Part shown: piece after piece, positions 7,106 through 13,083 of the stretch | How the letters are laid out: every line of letters starts with the position of its first letter | Position numbering within the stretch: the stretch's first letter is position 1 | Program-made: the position numbers and the translations under genes | The notes under the pieces: generated by a model | The model's input: only the letters and a program-made list of their open reading frames with translations | Told to the model about the DNA's origin: nothing | Database searches by the model: none | Assembly (NCBI GenBank): GCA_021780935.1 | Contig: JAJXXT010000118.1 | Location: 1 to 15,146, forward strand | From: Pseudomonadota bacterium | GTDB taxonomy: Bacteria; Pseudomonadota; Alphaproteobacteria; Acetobacterales; Acetobacteraceae | Length of the DNA: 15,146 bases | Reading direction: 5' to 3'

Positions 7106-8260
7106 ATGAGACTGCGCGGAATCCAATTGCTGGCGTCGGCGTCGCTGCTGGCGCTTCTGGTGCCCGCGGCAGCGTGGGCCAACGTGGCGACCATCAATCC
7201 GGGCGACACGATCAGCGTCACCGCGACCCTCACCACCACGGATCCGAACGAAAACGGCGAGGGCGAGCCGCTCGTCATCACGGCCGATGGCGCCAACATC
7301 AACGTCATCTTCAACTACGGCATCCCGTCGACGACGACCTACACCGCCCCACCCGTCCTGACGGCGCCGGGGGCGCCGATCCCCACCACCAGCATCGGCT
7401 ACTACATCCAAGGCGCCGACGGCGACGAGAGCGCCTCGTTCAGCACCGCGGTCAACGCGCCGCCCTCGGCCAAGACGCAGCAACAAATCGACCAGTGGAA
7501 CAAGGATGCGGCGATCCTGGGAATCGCAGGCGGTGTGATCGGAGCGATCAGCGCGCCGATCACCCTGGTGCCCGGCTGGGGCACCATCGCCGGCATCACC
7601 GGCGGCGCGCTTGCCGGCCTGACCTCGGCGGTTGCCGGCTATTTTGCGCTGCTCGCCGCGGACCCGGTAGACCCGAACTACAAGGTCGTCGCCACCCCCG
7701 GCAGCATCACCTTGCCGGCCTCGTTGTCCTCCTCCGGCCTCGCGGCTGACGAAGCCAAGGCGATCGAGGTTGCGGCGGCGCTCATCACCTCGCTCAACCG
7801 CTATCAAGGCGCCGAAGTGGCGGGCGATTCCTACTGGAAGGCGCAGCAGCTCGCCGCCGTCGATCAATATACCGCGGAGCTCAACAGCCTGACCGGGTCG
7901 ATCTCCAGCGACCTGCGGACCCTGGCCGCCAATCTCGCCGCCGTGCGCGGCGGGTCGGTCACGATCACGCCGCAGCAGGTGCTGCAGATCGAACAGTATT
8001 TCGCCAATTATGGATTGTCTTCGGAGACGATCGCACTGCTGCAGCAGCTCGGCCTGACGCCGGCCCAGATCCAGCTCGCCACCCAGAACATCTACGTGCA
8101 GAACATCAACTCGGTCGCCGGCGTCTATCCCGACGTGCTCGTCGCGCTCGCCAACGACCTCTCGCCGATTCCGGAGCCGGCAACCTGGGCGGTGTTCCTG
8201 CTTCCGCTGGCTTTGCTGCCGCTCCTGCGCCGCGCCTCGCCGCCGGCGCGCCTGGTCTGA
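7106..8260 (+). CDS. secreted PEP-CTERM sorting-domain protein, otherwise unknown
   Basis: This is a 384-residue exported protein. A Sec signal peptide spans residues 1-25, with cleavage expected after AWA. The C-terminus has the PEP-CTERM anchor: PEPATW at 356-361, a hydrophobic helix, then RR (375-376) and a short tail. In known systems exosortase processes this tail and the protein goes to the surface or exopolysaccharide. The N-terminal part is Thr/Pro-rich and probably beta-structured. Residues about 135-185 are a long Gly/Ala-rich hydrophobic segment (IAGGVIGAISAP, ITGGALAGLTSAVAG) that looks like a membrane-active hairpin and is unusual for this class. The rest is helical and Gln/Ala-rich. 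GGAGAGG lies just before the ATG at 7106, which starts a clean signal peptide. The AT-richer 7000-7105 stretch should hold its promoter. No exosortase gene lies in the window. Confidence 0.85.
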   Translation: MRLRGIQLLASASLLALLVPAAAWANVATINPGDTISVTATLTTTDPNENGEGEPLVITADGANINVIFNYGIPSTTTYTAPPVLTAPGAPIPTTSIGYYIQGADGDESASFSTAVNAPPSAKTQQQIDQWNKDAAILGIAGGVIGAISAPITLVPGWGTIAGITGGALAGLTSAVAGYFALLAADPVDPNYKVVATPGSITLPASLSSSGLAADEAKAIEVAAALITSLNRYQGAEVAGDSYWKAQQLAAVDQYTAELNSLTGSISSDLRTLAANLAAVRGGSVTITPQQVLQIEQYFANYGLSSETIALLQQLGLTPAQIQLATQNIYVQNINSVAGVYPDVLVALANDLSPIPEPATWAVFLLPLALLPLLRRASPPARLV

Positions 8261-8270
8261 CGCGTCCGCC

Positions 8271-8299
8271 AGGGCAGGGTTTCATCGCCCTGCCCTTTT
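8271..8299 (+). terminator. Rho-independent terminator of the PEP-CTERM gene
   Basis: AGGGCAGGG (8271-8279) pairs perfectly with CCCTGCCCT (8288-8296) across an 8-base loop and is followed by TTT and a G-rich stretch. It begins 10 bases after the PEP-CTERM stop codon. The T-run is short, so some read-through into the hydrolase gene 33 bases further on is possible. Confidence 0.8.
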
Positions 8300-8331
8300 G
8301 CGCATGATGGGCGCGAAGCAGGGAGGCGCTC

Positions 8332-9231
8332 ATGTGGTCGTCGCGCGGCGGGATCAGCCATCACGAGGCCGTGGTCAACGGTGTACGGCTGCACTACGCC
8401 CGCGCCGGCACCGGGCCGACGCTGCTGCTGCTGCATGGCTGGCCGGAATTCTGGCTGACCTGGCTGCCGGTGATGCAGCGCCTGGCAGACCGCTTCACCG
8501 TGATCGCGCCGGACCTGCGCGGCTTCGGCTCGAGCGACAAGCCGGACCCGGGCCCGTCCGACCAGGTCGGCGCGGCCGTTCATGCAGCCGATATCGCCGC
8601 CCTGATGAGCGGCCTCGGACTCGGGCGCGTCGGGCTGGTGGCTCACGATGTCGGCGCGTATGTCGCCCAGGCCCTGGCCCGCAGCGTCCCGGATCGGCTC
8701 GCGGGCCTGTTCTTCTTCAACTGCCCCTACCCCGGCATCGGCCCGCGCTGGGCGCGAGCCGAGCATCTGCGGGAGATCTGGTACCAATCCTTCCACCAGA
8801 TGCCGTTCGCCGCCGACCTCGTCGGCTCCTCGCGTACCGCCTGCCGGCTCTATATCGGGCATTTCCTGCGCCACTGGGCGGGTGGCAATCCGCGCGCCTT
8901 CGACCCGGTGCTGGAGGAATTCATCGACAATTTTCTTGCCCCCGGGGCCCTTCAAGGCGGGTTTAACTGGTATCTCAGCCAGAACGCGGCGCGGCTGGCC
9001 ACCATCCGCGGCGAGGCGCCGTCCCTGCCGTCCATCAGCGTGCCGACCTGCGTCCGCTGGGGCGATAGCGACCCGCTTTTTCCCTACGGGTGGACCGACC
9101 GGCTCGGCGAGAGCTTCACCAGCCTCGATCTCGCCCCGTTTCCCGGCGCCGGCCACTTCCCGCACGCCGAGGCACCCGACCGCGCCGCGGCCGAGATCGC
9201 AGTCTTCTTCGGCCGCCGCGACTTTGCGTGA
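8332..9231 (+). CDS. alpha/beta-fold hydrolase, epoxide hydrolase-like
   Basis: This 299-residue, probably cytoplasmic hydrolase has a nucleophilic aspartate, as in epoxide hydrolases and haloalkane or haloacetate dehalogenases. HGWPE (35-39) supplies the oxyanion-hole motif. D106 in VAHDVGAY sits at the nucleophile elbow. D247 in RWGDSDPLF is the likely acid, and H275 in GAGHFPH the base. Cap-domain tyrosines Y151 (IWYQSFHQMP) and Y214 (NWYLSQN) are placed like the ring-opening tyrosines of epoxide hydrolases. The HDRG signature of fluoroacetate dehalogenases is not matched. GGGAGG lies five bases before the ATG. The start is only 33 bases after a terminator, so it depends on read-through or on a promoter inside the preceding sequence. 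Family is firm; substrate is not. Confidence 0.88.
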   Translation: MWSSRGGISHHEAVVNGVRLHYARAGTGPTLLLLHGWPEFWLTWLPVMQRLADRFTVIAPDLRGFGSSDKPDPGPSDQVGAAVHAADIAALMSGLGLGRVGLVAHDVGAYVAQALARSVPDRLAGLFFFNCPYPGIGPRWARAEHLREIWYQSFHQMPFAADLVGSSRTACRLYIGHFLRHWAGGNPRAFDPVLEEFIDNFLAPGALQGGFNWYLSQNAARLATIRGEAPSLPSISVPTCVRWGDSDPLFPYGWTDRLGESFTSLDLAPFPGAGHFPHAEAPDRAAAEIAVFFGRRDFA

Positions 9232-9328
9232 GCCGCTCCCGCCTTGGAGGCCCCCGATCCGATTGGGCCGTTCCGGCTCGGAGGGATCGAAGTTAAGGTG
9301 CTCGAGAGTGGTATGTTTCTCGTGTCCC

Positions 9329-9360
9329 GCCCCCGAAATTCGCATGCGAATTTCGGGGGC
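9329..9360. repeat. perfect 32-bp palindrome
   Basis: The 32 bases are their own reverse complement, centred on GCATGC at 9342-9347, with no loop. The inner 20 bases (9335-9354) match the second palindrome's inner 20 bases at 16 positions. It lies between the convergent hydrolase and mlaC genes. No T-run follows on either strand, so it is not a standard terminator. Confidence 0.85.
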
Positions 9361-9384
9361 AAGCGGGCCATTAACATATTGAAT

Positions 9385-9439
9385 CTAGTGTGATTCGGAT
9401 TCAGAAATTCGTACAGGAATTTCTGACTCATCACGCTAG
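9385..9439. repeat. imperfect palindrome related to the one at 9329-9360
   Basis: TCAGAAATTC (9401-9410) pairs perfectly with GAATTTCTGA (9417-9426) around GTACAG. After a small internal loop, outer arms CTAGTGTGAT (9385-9394) and ATCACGCTAG (9430-9439) pair with one G-T wobble. The centres of the two palindromes are 69 bp apart. It ends 8 bases beyond the mlaC stop codon (as read on the minus strand) and could act as a 3' hairpin for mlaC. Confidence 0.75.
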
Positions 9440-9446
9440 AGCACGC

Positions 9447-10127
9447 TCAGGAACTGCGGCTATGGCCGACCTGTTGGCGCAGCTGGTCGATCAGCGCCTG
9501 GATGTTGCTGCCGTTGCGCTGCAGGAAGCTCATATAGTCGCTGCGCTGGGTGATGCGCATGCTGGTGCCCTCGACGATCAGGTCCTCGATCTCCGGGCGT
9601 CCAGCCACCTGATGAACGAGCCAGTCGACATGCGCCGGCTCCGAATTCGGCCGCAGGATGAGGGTCTGCACCAGGGTGCTGTCGTTCTGCGGCACGCTGC
9701 GGCCGATCGTATGGCGCACGCCCTTGTATTCGCCAAGGCGTGAAATCACCCCGTTCGTCAGCGCCTGATGGAACAGGGTGATGTATTCCTGCTGCTGCGC
9801 CTCGCTCGCCTGACGCCAGAAGCGGCCGAGACAGAAGCGGGCAATTCCGTCCACGTCCACCGCGCCGTCGAGGATGGCGAGGAAGCGTTTGCGCTTGTCG
9901 GAGGCGCTCTCCGGGCTATCGAGCACCTCCGTAAGCTGACGGGCGATCGTGTCGATGAACCGGCTCGCATCCTCCGCCGCGCCGGCGCGCGCCCGGCCAA
10001 ACGTAAGCAGCATGGCGCCGCCCGCGAGCAGGAGTTGCCGCCGGAGCCATCGCGGGCCGGCCGCGCGCGGACCCGCGTCGGTCGTGTCGGTTACTGTCTG
10101 GGCTCGGTCGAGCACGGATGCAGTCAT
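9447..10127 (-). CDS. mlaC: MlaC/HpnM-family periplasmic phospholipid-binding protein
   Basis: This 226-residue exported protein would carry phospholipids through the periplasm between the outer-membrane MlaA complex and an inner-membrane MlaFEDB-type transporter. The family was also named HpnM or Ttg2D. An N-terminal extension leads into RWLRRQLLLAGGAML and a cleavage region near ARA (about 46-48), a signal with a Tat-like double arginine. The core carries GRFWRQASEAQQQEYITLFHQ-type sequence (about 101-121), diagnostic of MlaC proteins, followed by the predicted beta-rich lipid-binding region. The ATG at 10127 overlaps the mlaA stop codon as ATGA, so translation is coupled. A start 12 codons upstream is open but would lie inside mlaA. 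No mlaFED genes lie nearby. A hopanoid-linked role (HpnM) is possible but nothing here shows it. Confidence 0.9.
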   Translation of the reverse strand: MTASVLDRAQTVTDTTDAGPRAAGPRWLRRQLLLAGGAMLLTFGRARAGAAEDASRFIDTIARQLTEVLDSPESASDKRKRFLAILDGAVDVDGIARFCLGRFWRQASEAQQQEYITLFHQALTNGVISRLGEYKGVRHTIGRSVPQNDSTLVQTLILRPNSEPAHVDWLVHQVAGRPEIEDLIVEGTSMRITQRSDYMSFLQRNGSNIQALIDQLRQQVGHSRSS

Positions 10128-10909
10128 GGCTTGGGACTCGCTTTCTCCGGCTGCGGAAACCATGCCGGCACGGTCGCCGGTTCGTCGCTACTCGCCGCCA
10201 CGACCTTGCTCTGCCGGTGCTGGCGGTAGAGGCTGCGCAGCGTCGCGTATGGGTCGAGCGCGTTTTTCATGATCGCATCGAGGTCATCGAGCGCGCGCTC
10301 ACGCTCGTCGATGGCAAACAGACCATAGCGTACATACTCCAGATCCGTCACCACCGCGCCTTGCCCCACCCAGGTGAAGGGGTCCATCGCCGTGTCCATC
10401 CCATAGCCGATGGCGTCGCGCGGACCCGATGGGCCGAGGATGGGAAGATAGAGGTAGGGGCCCTCGCCGACGCCCCATTCGGCCAACGTGATGCCGAAAT
10501 CGGTCGGGTGTGCGGGATAGCCGAGGCTGCTCGCGGGGTCGAAAAAGCCACCGAGACCGAGCGTGCTATTGATCACGAAGCGCATCAGCGTATCGCCCGC
10601 GCGGCGCGGATTGCCCTGCAGGATGTGGTTGCTGATGACGACCGGCTGGGCGAGGTTGTCGAGCGCGTTGTGGGTGGCGTTGCGCACTGGCTGCGGCAGT
10701 GCGTAGCGATAGCCCTCGGCGAGCGGCCGCAGCACCACCGCATCAATGCCCTGATTGATGTTGTAGAGCACGCGGTTGGTCGGTTCGAGCGGGTCGTTGG
10801 TCTGCTTGAAATCAGCAGCCGCCTCGGCATCGCTCGCCGGCGGCGGTGTGGCGCAATCGGCAAGGCTGAAAAGGGCCATGACCAGCATCAAGGACGCAGG
10901 AGTGCGCAT
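10124..10909 (-). CDS. mlaA: MlaA (VacJ) outer-membrane lipoprotein
   Basis: This 261-residue lipoprotein would sit in the outer membrane as a ring-shaped channel that extracts misplaced phospholipids from the outer leaflet and hands them to MlaC. The signal peptide ends in the lipobox LADC, so C19 would be lipidated. Family landmarks follow in order: NDPLEPTNR near residue 38, RFVINSTLGLGGFFDPAS, and DFGITLAEWGVGEGPYLYLPILG. A polar C-terminal tail ends the protein. The ATG at 10909 is chosen because it starts the lipoprotein signal and has AGGTGG upstream; longer in-frame versions add an arginine-rich, non-signal region. Its TGA overlaps the mlaC ATG by four bases. A strong 8-bp hairpin lies about 20 bases before the start. 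Confidence 0.94.
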   Translation of the reverse strand: MRTPASLMLVMALFSLADCATPPPASDAEAAADFKQTNDPLEPTNRVLYNINQGIDAVVLRPLAEGYRYALPQPVRNATHNALDNLAQPVVISNHILQGNPRRAGDTLMRFVINSTLGLGGFFDPASSLGYPAHPTDFGITLAEWGVGEGPYLYLPILGPSGPRDAIGYGMDTAMDPFTWVGQGAVVTDLEYVRYGLFAIDERERALDDLDAIMKNALDPYATLRSLYRQHRQSKVVAASSDEPATVPAWFPQPEKASPKP

Positions 10910-10929
10910 CGACCACCTGGGGATGATTT

Positions 10930-10949
10930 CCGCCCTGTGACCAGGGCGG
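10930..10949 (-). other. 8-bp hairpin in the mlaA leader
   Basis: CCGCCCTG (10930-10937) pairs perfectly with CAGGGCGG (10942-10949) around TGAC. On the mlaA strand it ends 20 bases before the ATG, near the ribosome site. It could be an operator or a leader hairpin, but the sequence alone does not decide. A second small stem, GGGGC/GCCCC, lies next to it. Confidence 0.4.
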
Positions 10950-11106
10950 TCGGCTGGGGCGGTGCCCCCGGAACGGCTCCGGCAGGGCCCGTGACGATAG
11001 CCATGGCGAATTACCGGAAGCTGACCCTGAAGGCAAAAAACGCAAGCCCATCGCTGTCCCGGCACTCTTGCGGCCACGCCCGGGCTCGCTCAGAACGCAG
11101 CCTGTG

Positions 11107-11113
11107 AAGGAGG
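11107..11113 (+). promoter_or_regulatory. ribosome-binding site that sets the metF start
   Basis: AAGGAGG lies two bases before an ATG at 11116 and five bases before the adjacent ATG at 11119. Normal spacing favours 11119 as the true start, one codon later than the first ATG of the pair. Confidence 0.7.
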
Positions 11114-11118
11114 CCATG

Positions 11119-12138
11119 ATGGCGCACGATGGGACTTCGAACGGCAATTCCGATAGCACCGGCTGCCCACCCGGGGCGGAACGCCGGCTGGAGCGCTGGG
11201 TCACGGGCCCGCGGGTCGCCGGCCTGCCGGTGCCCGATCTGGCACAAAGGCCGCCGTTGCTGTCCTTCGAGTTTTTCCCGCCACGCTCGGCGGCGATGGA
11301 GGCGCAGCTGTGGGCGTGCGTGCGCCGGCTGGAGACGCTGCGGCCGCGCTTCGTCTCGGTCACCTACGGTGCCGGCGGCACCACGCGCGAGCGCACCCAC
11401 GCCACGGTAACCCGGCTGGCGCGCGAGACCAGCCTGGTGCCGGCCGCACATCTGACCTGCGTCGGCGCCACGCGCGCCGAGGTGGATGCGGTGGCGCGGG
11501 ATTACTGGCAGGCGGGAATCCGCCATATCGTCGCGCTGCGCGGGGACGCGCCGACGGCCGGCCGCTATCTTCCACATCCGGGCGGCTATGATTTCGCCGC
11601 CGACCTCGTCGCCGGGCTGAAGCGCGTGGCGGATTTCGATATCTCGGTCGCCGCCTATCCCGAGACCCATCCAACCGCGCTGAGCCCGGAGGCCGATCTC
11701 GACACGCTCAAGCGCAAGATCGATGCCGGGGCCAGCCGGGCGATCACCCAGTTCTTCTTCGACACATCGGTCTATCTGCGCTTTCTCGACCGCTGCCACG
11801 CCGCGGGGATCACCGTGCCGATCGTTCCCGGCATCCTGCCGGTGACGAACTTCGCCCAGCTCACGCGCTTCGCCGCCCAGTGTGGTGCCTCGGTCCCGGC
11901 CTGGCTCGGCCATCTTTTCGAGGGGCTGGACGAGGACGCGGAGACCCGCCGCCTCGTCGCGGCCGTGGTCGCCGCCGAGCAGGTGCGCCTGCTCCAGGCC
12001 AACGGCGTCGACGAATTCCACGTCTACACCCTCAACCGCGCCGATCTCGCCTACGCCATCGCGCATATCCTCGGCGTCAGGCCGCGCCCCGCCGTGCGGC
12101 CAGCCGCCGGTGCAATGGGGAGAGCAGGAACGGGCTGA
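11119..12138 (+). CDS. metF: 5,10-methylenetetrahydrofolate reductase
   Basis: This 339-residue cytoplasmic flavoenzyme reduces methylene-tetrahydrofolate to methyl-tetrahydrofolate, the methyl donor for methionine synthesis. SFEFFPP (49-55) includes the catalytic glutamate E51. VTYGAGGTTRERTH (81-94), the folate- and FAD-contacting ALRGDAP with D143, ITQFFFD (209-215, with Q211) and VPGILPVTN (236-244) follow in normal order. The C-terminal HVYTLNRADL (301-310) is also typical. The catalytic domain begins about 23 residues later than in the E. coli enzyme because of a polar N-terminal extension. No metH or other methionine gene is nearby. Its last 62 bases overlap the 3' end of the convergent transporter gene, and the protein's Pro/Arg/Gly-rich final residues are encoded there. 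It is divergent from mlaA. Confidence 0.95.
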   Translation: MAHDGTSNGNSDSTGCPPGAERRLERWVTGPRVAGLPVPDLAQRPPLLSFEFFPPRSAAMEAQLWACVRRLETLRPRFVSVTYGAGGTTRERTHATVTRLARETSLVPAAHLTCVGATRAEVDAVARDYWQAGIRHIVALRGDAPTAGRYLPHPGGYDFAADLVAGLKRVADFDISVAAYPETHPTALSPEADLDTLKRKIDAGASRAITQFFFDTSVYLRFLDRCHAAGITVPIVPGILPVTNFAQLTRFAAQCGASVPAWLGHLFEGLDEDAETRRLVAAVVAAEQVRLLQANGVDEFHVYTLNRADLAYAIAHILGVRPRPAVRPAAGAMGRAGTG

Positions 12139-13018
12139 GATAGAGCGGCAACTGGCAGAGGGCGCAAAACAGCACCAGGCGACGATCCGCTCCGGCGGGC
12201 AGCACAGCGAGGTAGAGCGCCATGTTCCGGTTGCCCGCGGCGATGCCCGCGGCGGCCGAGAAGCGCAGCCCGATCGGGGCGAAGAGCGCCGTGGTGAGCA
12301 GGTTGGCACCGAGATTGGCCAGCACCGCCGCCAGGGTTGCCGCTGCCACCCAAACGGGATCGGCCAGCAGGCGGGCGGTCATCCCGTCCATGACGCCGAT
12401 GCCGAAGGCGGCGAGGAGCCAGACCATCGCCCCGTCGATCGCTGGGCCGAACGCGGCCAGCCGCGCCGGGCCGAGCGCGACGCGCGCCGCCAGTGACACC
12501 GCCAATGGCGCGCCGACCATCACCCCGAGGCGAGCCATGAAGGCGCCGATGCCGATCGCGAGATCGATCCCGGCGAGCCGCGCGGCCAGCGGCGGGGCGG
12601 TCAGCGGTACCAGCAAGGTCGCCGCGAGCGTCACCAGTAAGGTCAGTTCCGGATCGAGCCCGCCGAGCCGCGCGAAGGCGGGCGAGGACAGCGCCGGCGA
12701 GCAGGCGGCAAACAGCACCACACCCGCGGCGATGCCGGGTTCGACCGCCAGCCCCCGGACCAGTCCATGAGCCAGCAGCGGCGAACCCAAGAGCTGGAAA
12801 CCAACCAGGGCGACGAGCAGCATCGGCCGGCGGAGATGGGCCAATGCGGCGGCGATATCCACCCGCAGCAGCACGAGCGTCATCATGCCAAACACGGTCG
12901 GCAGCAGCGCGCCGCGCAACGCATGCGCGAAGGGCGGGACCGCCAGCCCGGCAAGGATGGCGAGCACGAGCAGCACCGGCCCCCTTCGGGCCGAAGCGGC
13001 GAGGAAGCGCGCTGGCAT
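12077..13018 (-). CDS. BASS-like (bile acid:Na+ symporter family) membrane transporter
   Basis: This 313-residue, highly hydrophobic protein has roughly nine or ten membrane segments and no cleaved signal. The fold resembles the bile acid:sodium symporter (SBF-like) family. The tell-tale region is LRFSAAAGIAAGNRNMALYLAVLP, near residue 260, where a Gly-Asn-Arg-Asn stretch precedes the final helices. An earlier CSPALSSPAFARLGG could form part of the unwound ion-binding helices. I am sure it is a multi-pass membrane protein, less sure of the family, and cannot name the substrate. The ATG at 13018 has GAGGGG at normal spacing. Its 3' end overlaps metF by 62 bp tail to tail. It is divergent from the helicase gene by 65 bases. 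Confidence 0.7.
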   Translation of the reverse strand: MPARFLAASARRGPVLLVLAILAGLAVPPFAHALRGALLPTVFGMMTLVLLRVDIAAALAHLRRPMLLVALVGFQLLGSPLLAHGLVRGLAVEPGIAAGVVLFAACSPALSSPAFARLGGLDPELTLLVTLAATLLVPLTAPPLAARLAGIDLAIGIGAFMARLGVMVGAPLAVSLAARVALGPARLAAFGPAIDGAMVWLLAAFGIGVMDGMTARLLADPVWVAAATLAAVLANLGANLLTTALFAPIGLRFSAAAGIAAGNRNMALYLAVLPAGADRRLVLFCALCQLPLYLSPFLLSPLHRRLAARRGAA

Positions 13019-13083
13019 CAGCGGCCCCTCATCCGCAAACGCGCGGCGCGGCGGGCGGGTTGGAGCGGGTCGGCACGTTCTCT

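Noticed and set aside
8125..9345. 406-residue minus-strand open frame opposite the hydrolase
   Set aside because: The plus-strand hydrolase has a complete catalytic set; this frame shows no domain and runs through the PEP-CTERM terminator.
9329..9360. reading the perfect palindrome as an ordinary bidirectional terminator
   Set aside because: No T-run follows on either strand and there is no loop; a terminator role remains possible but is not shown.
10910..11118. possible SAM or SAH riboswitch upstream of metF
   Set aside because: The gap has GC hairpins near the mlaA side but none of the conserved SAM-II or SAH core strings that I can recognise, and the hairpin sits far from the metF start.
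11011..12309. 432-residue minus-strand open frame opposite metF
   Set aside because: metF motifs are complete on the plus strand; this is composition-driven shadow coding.
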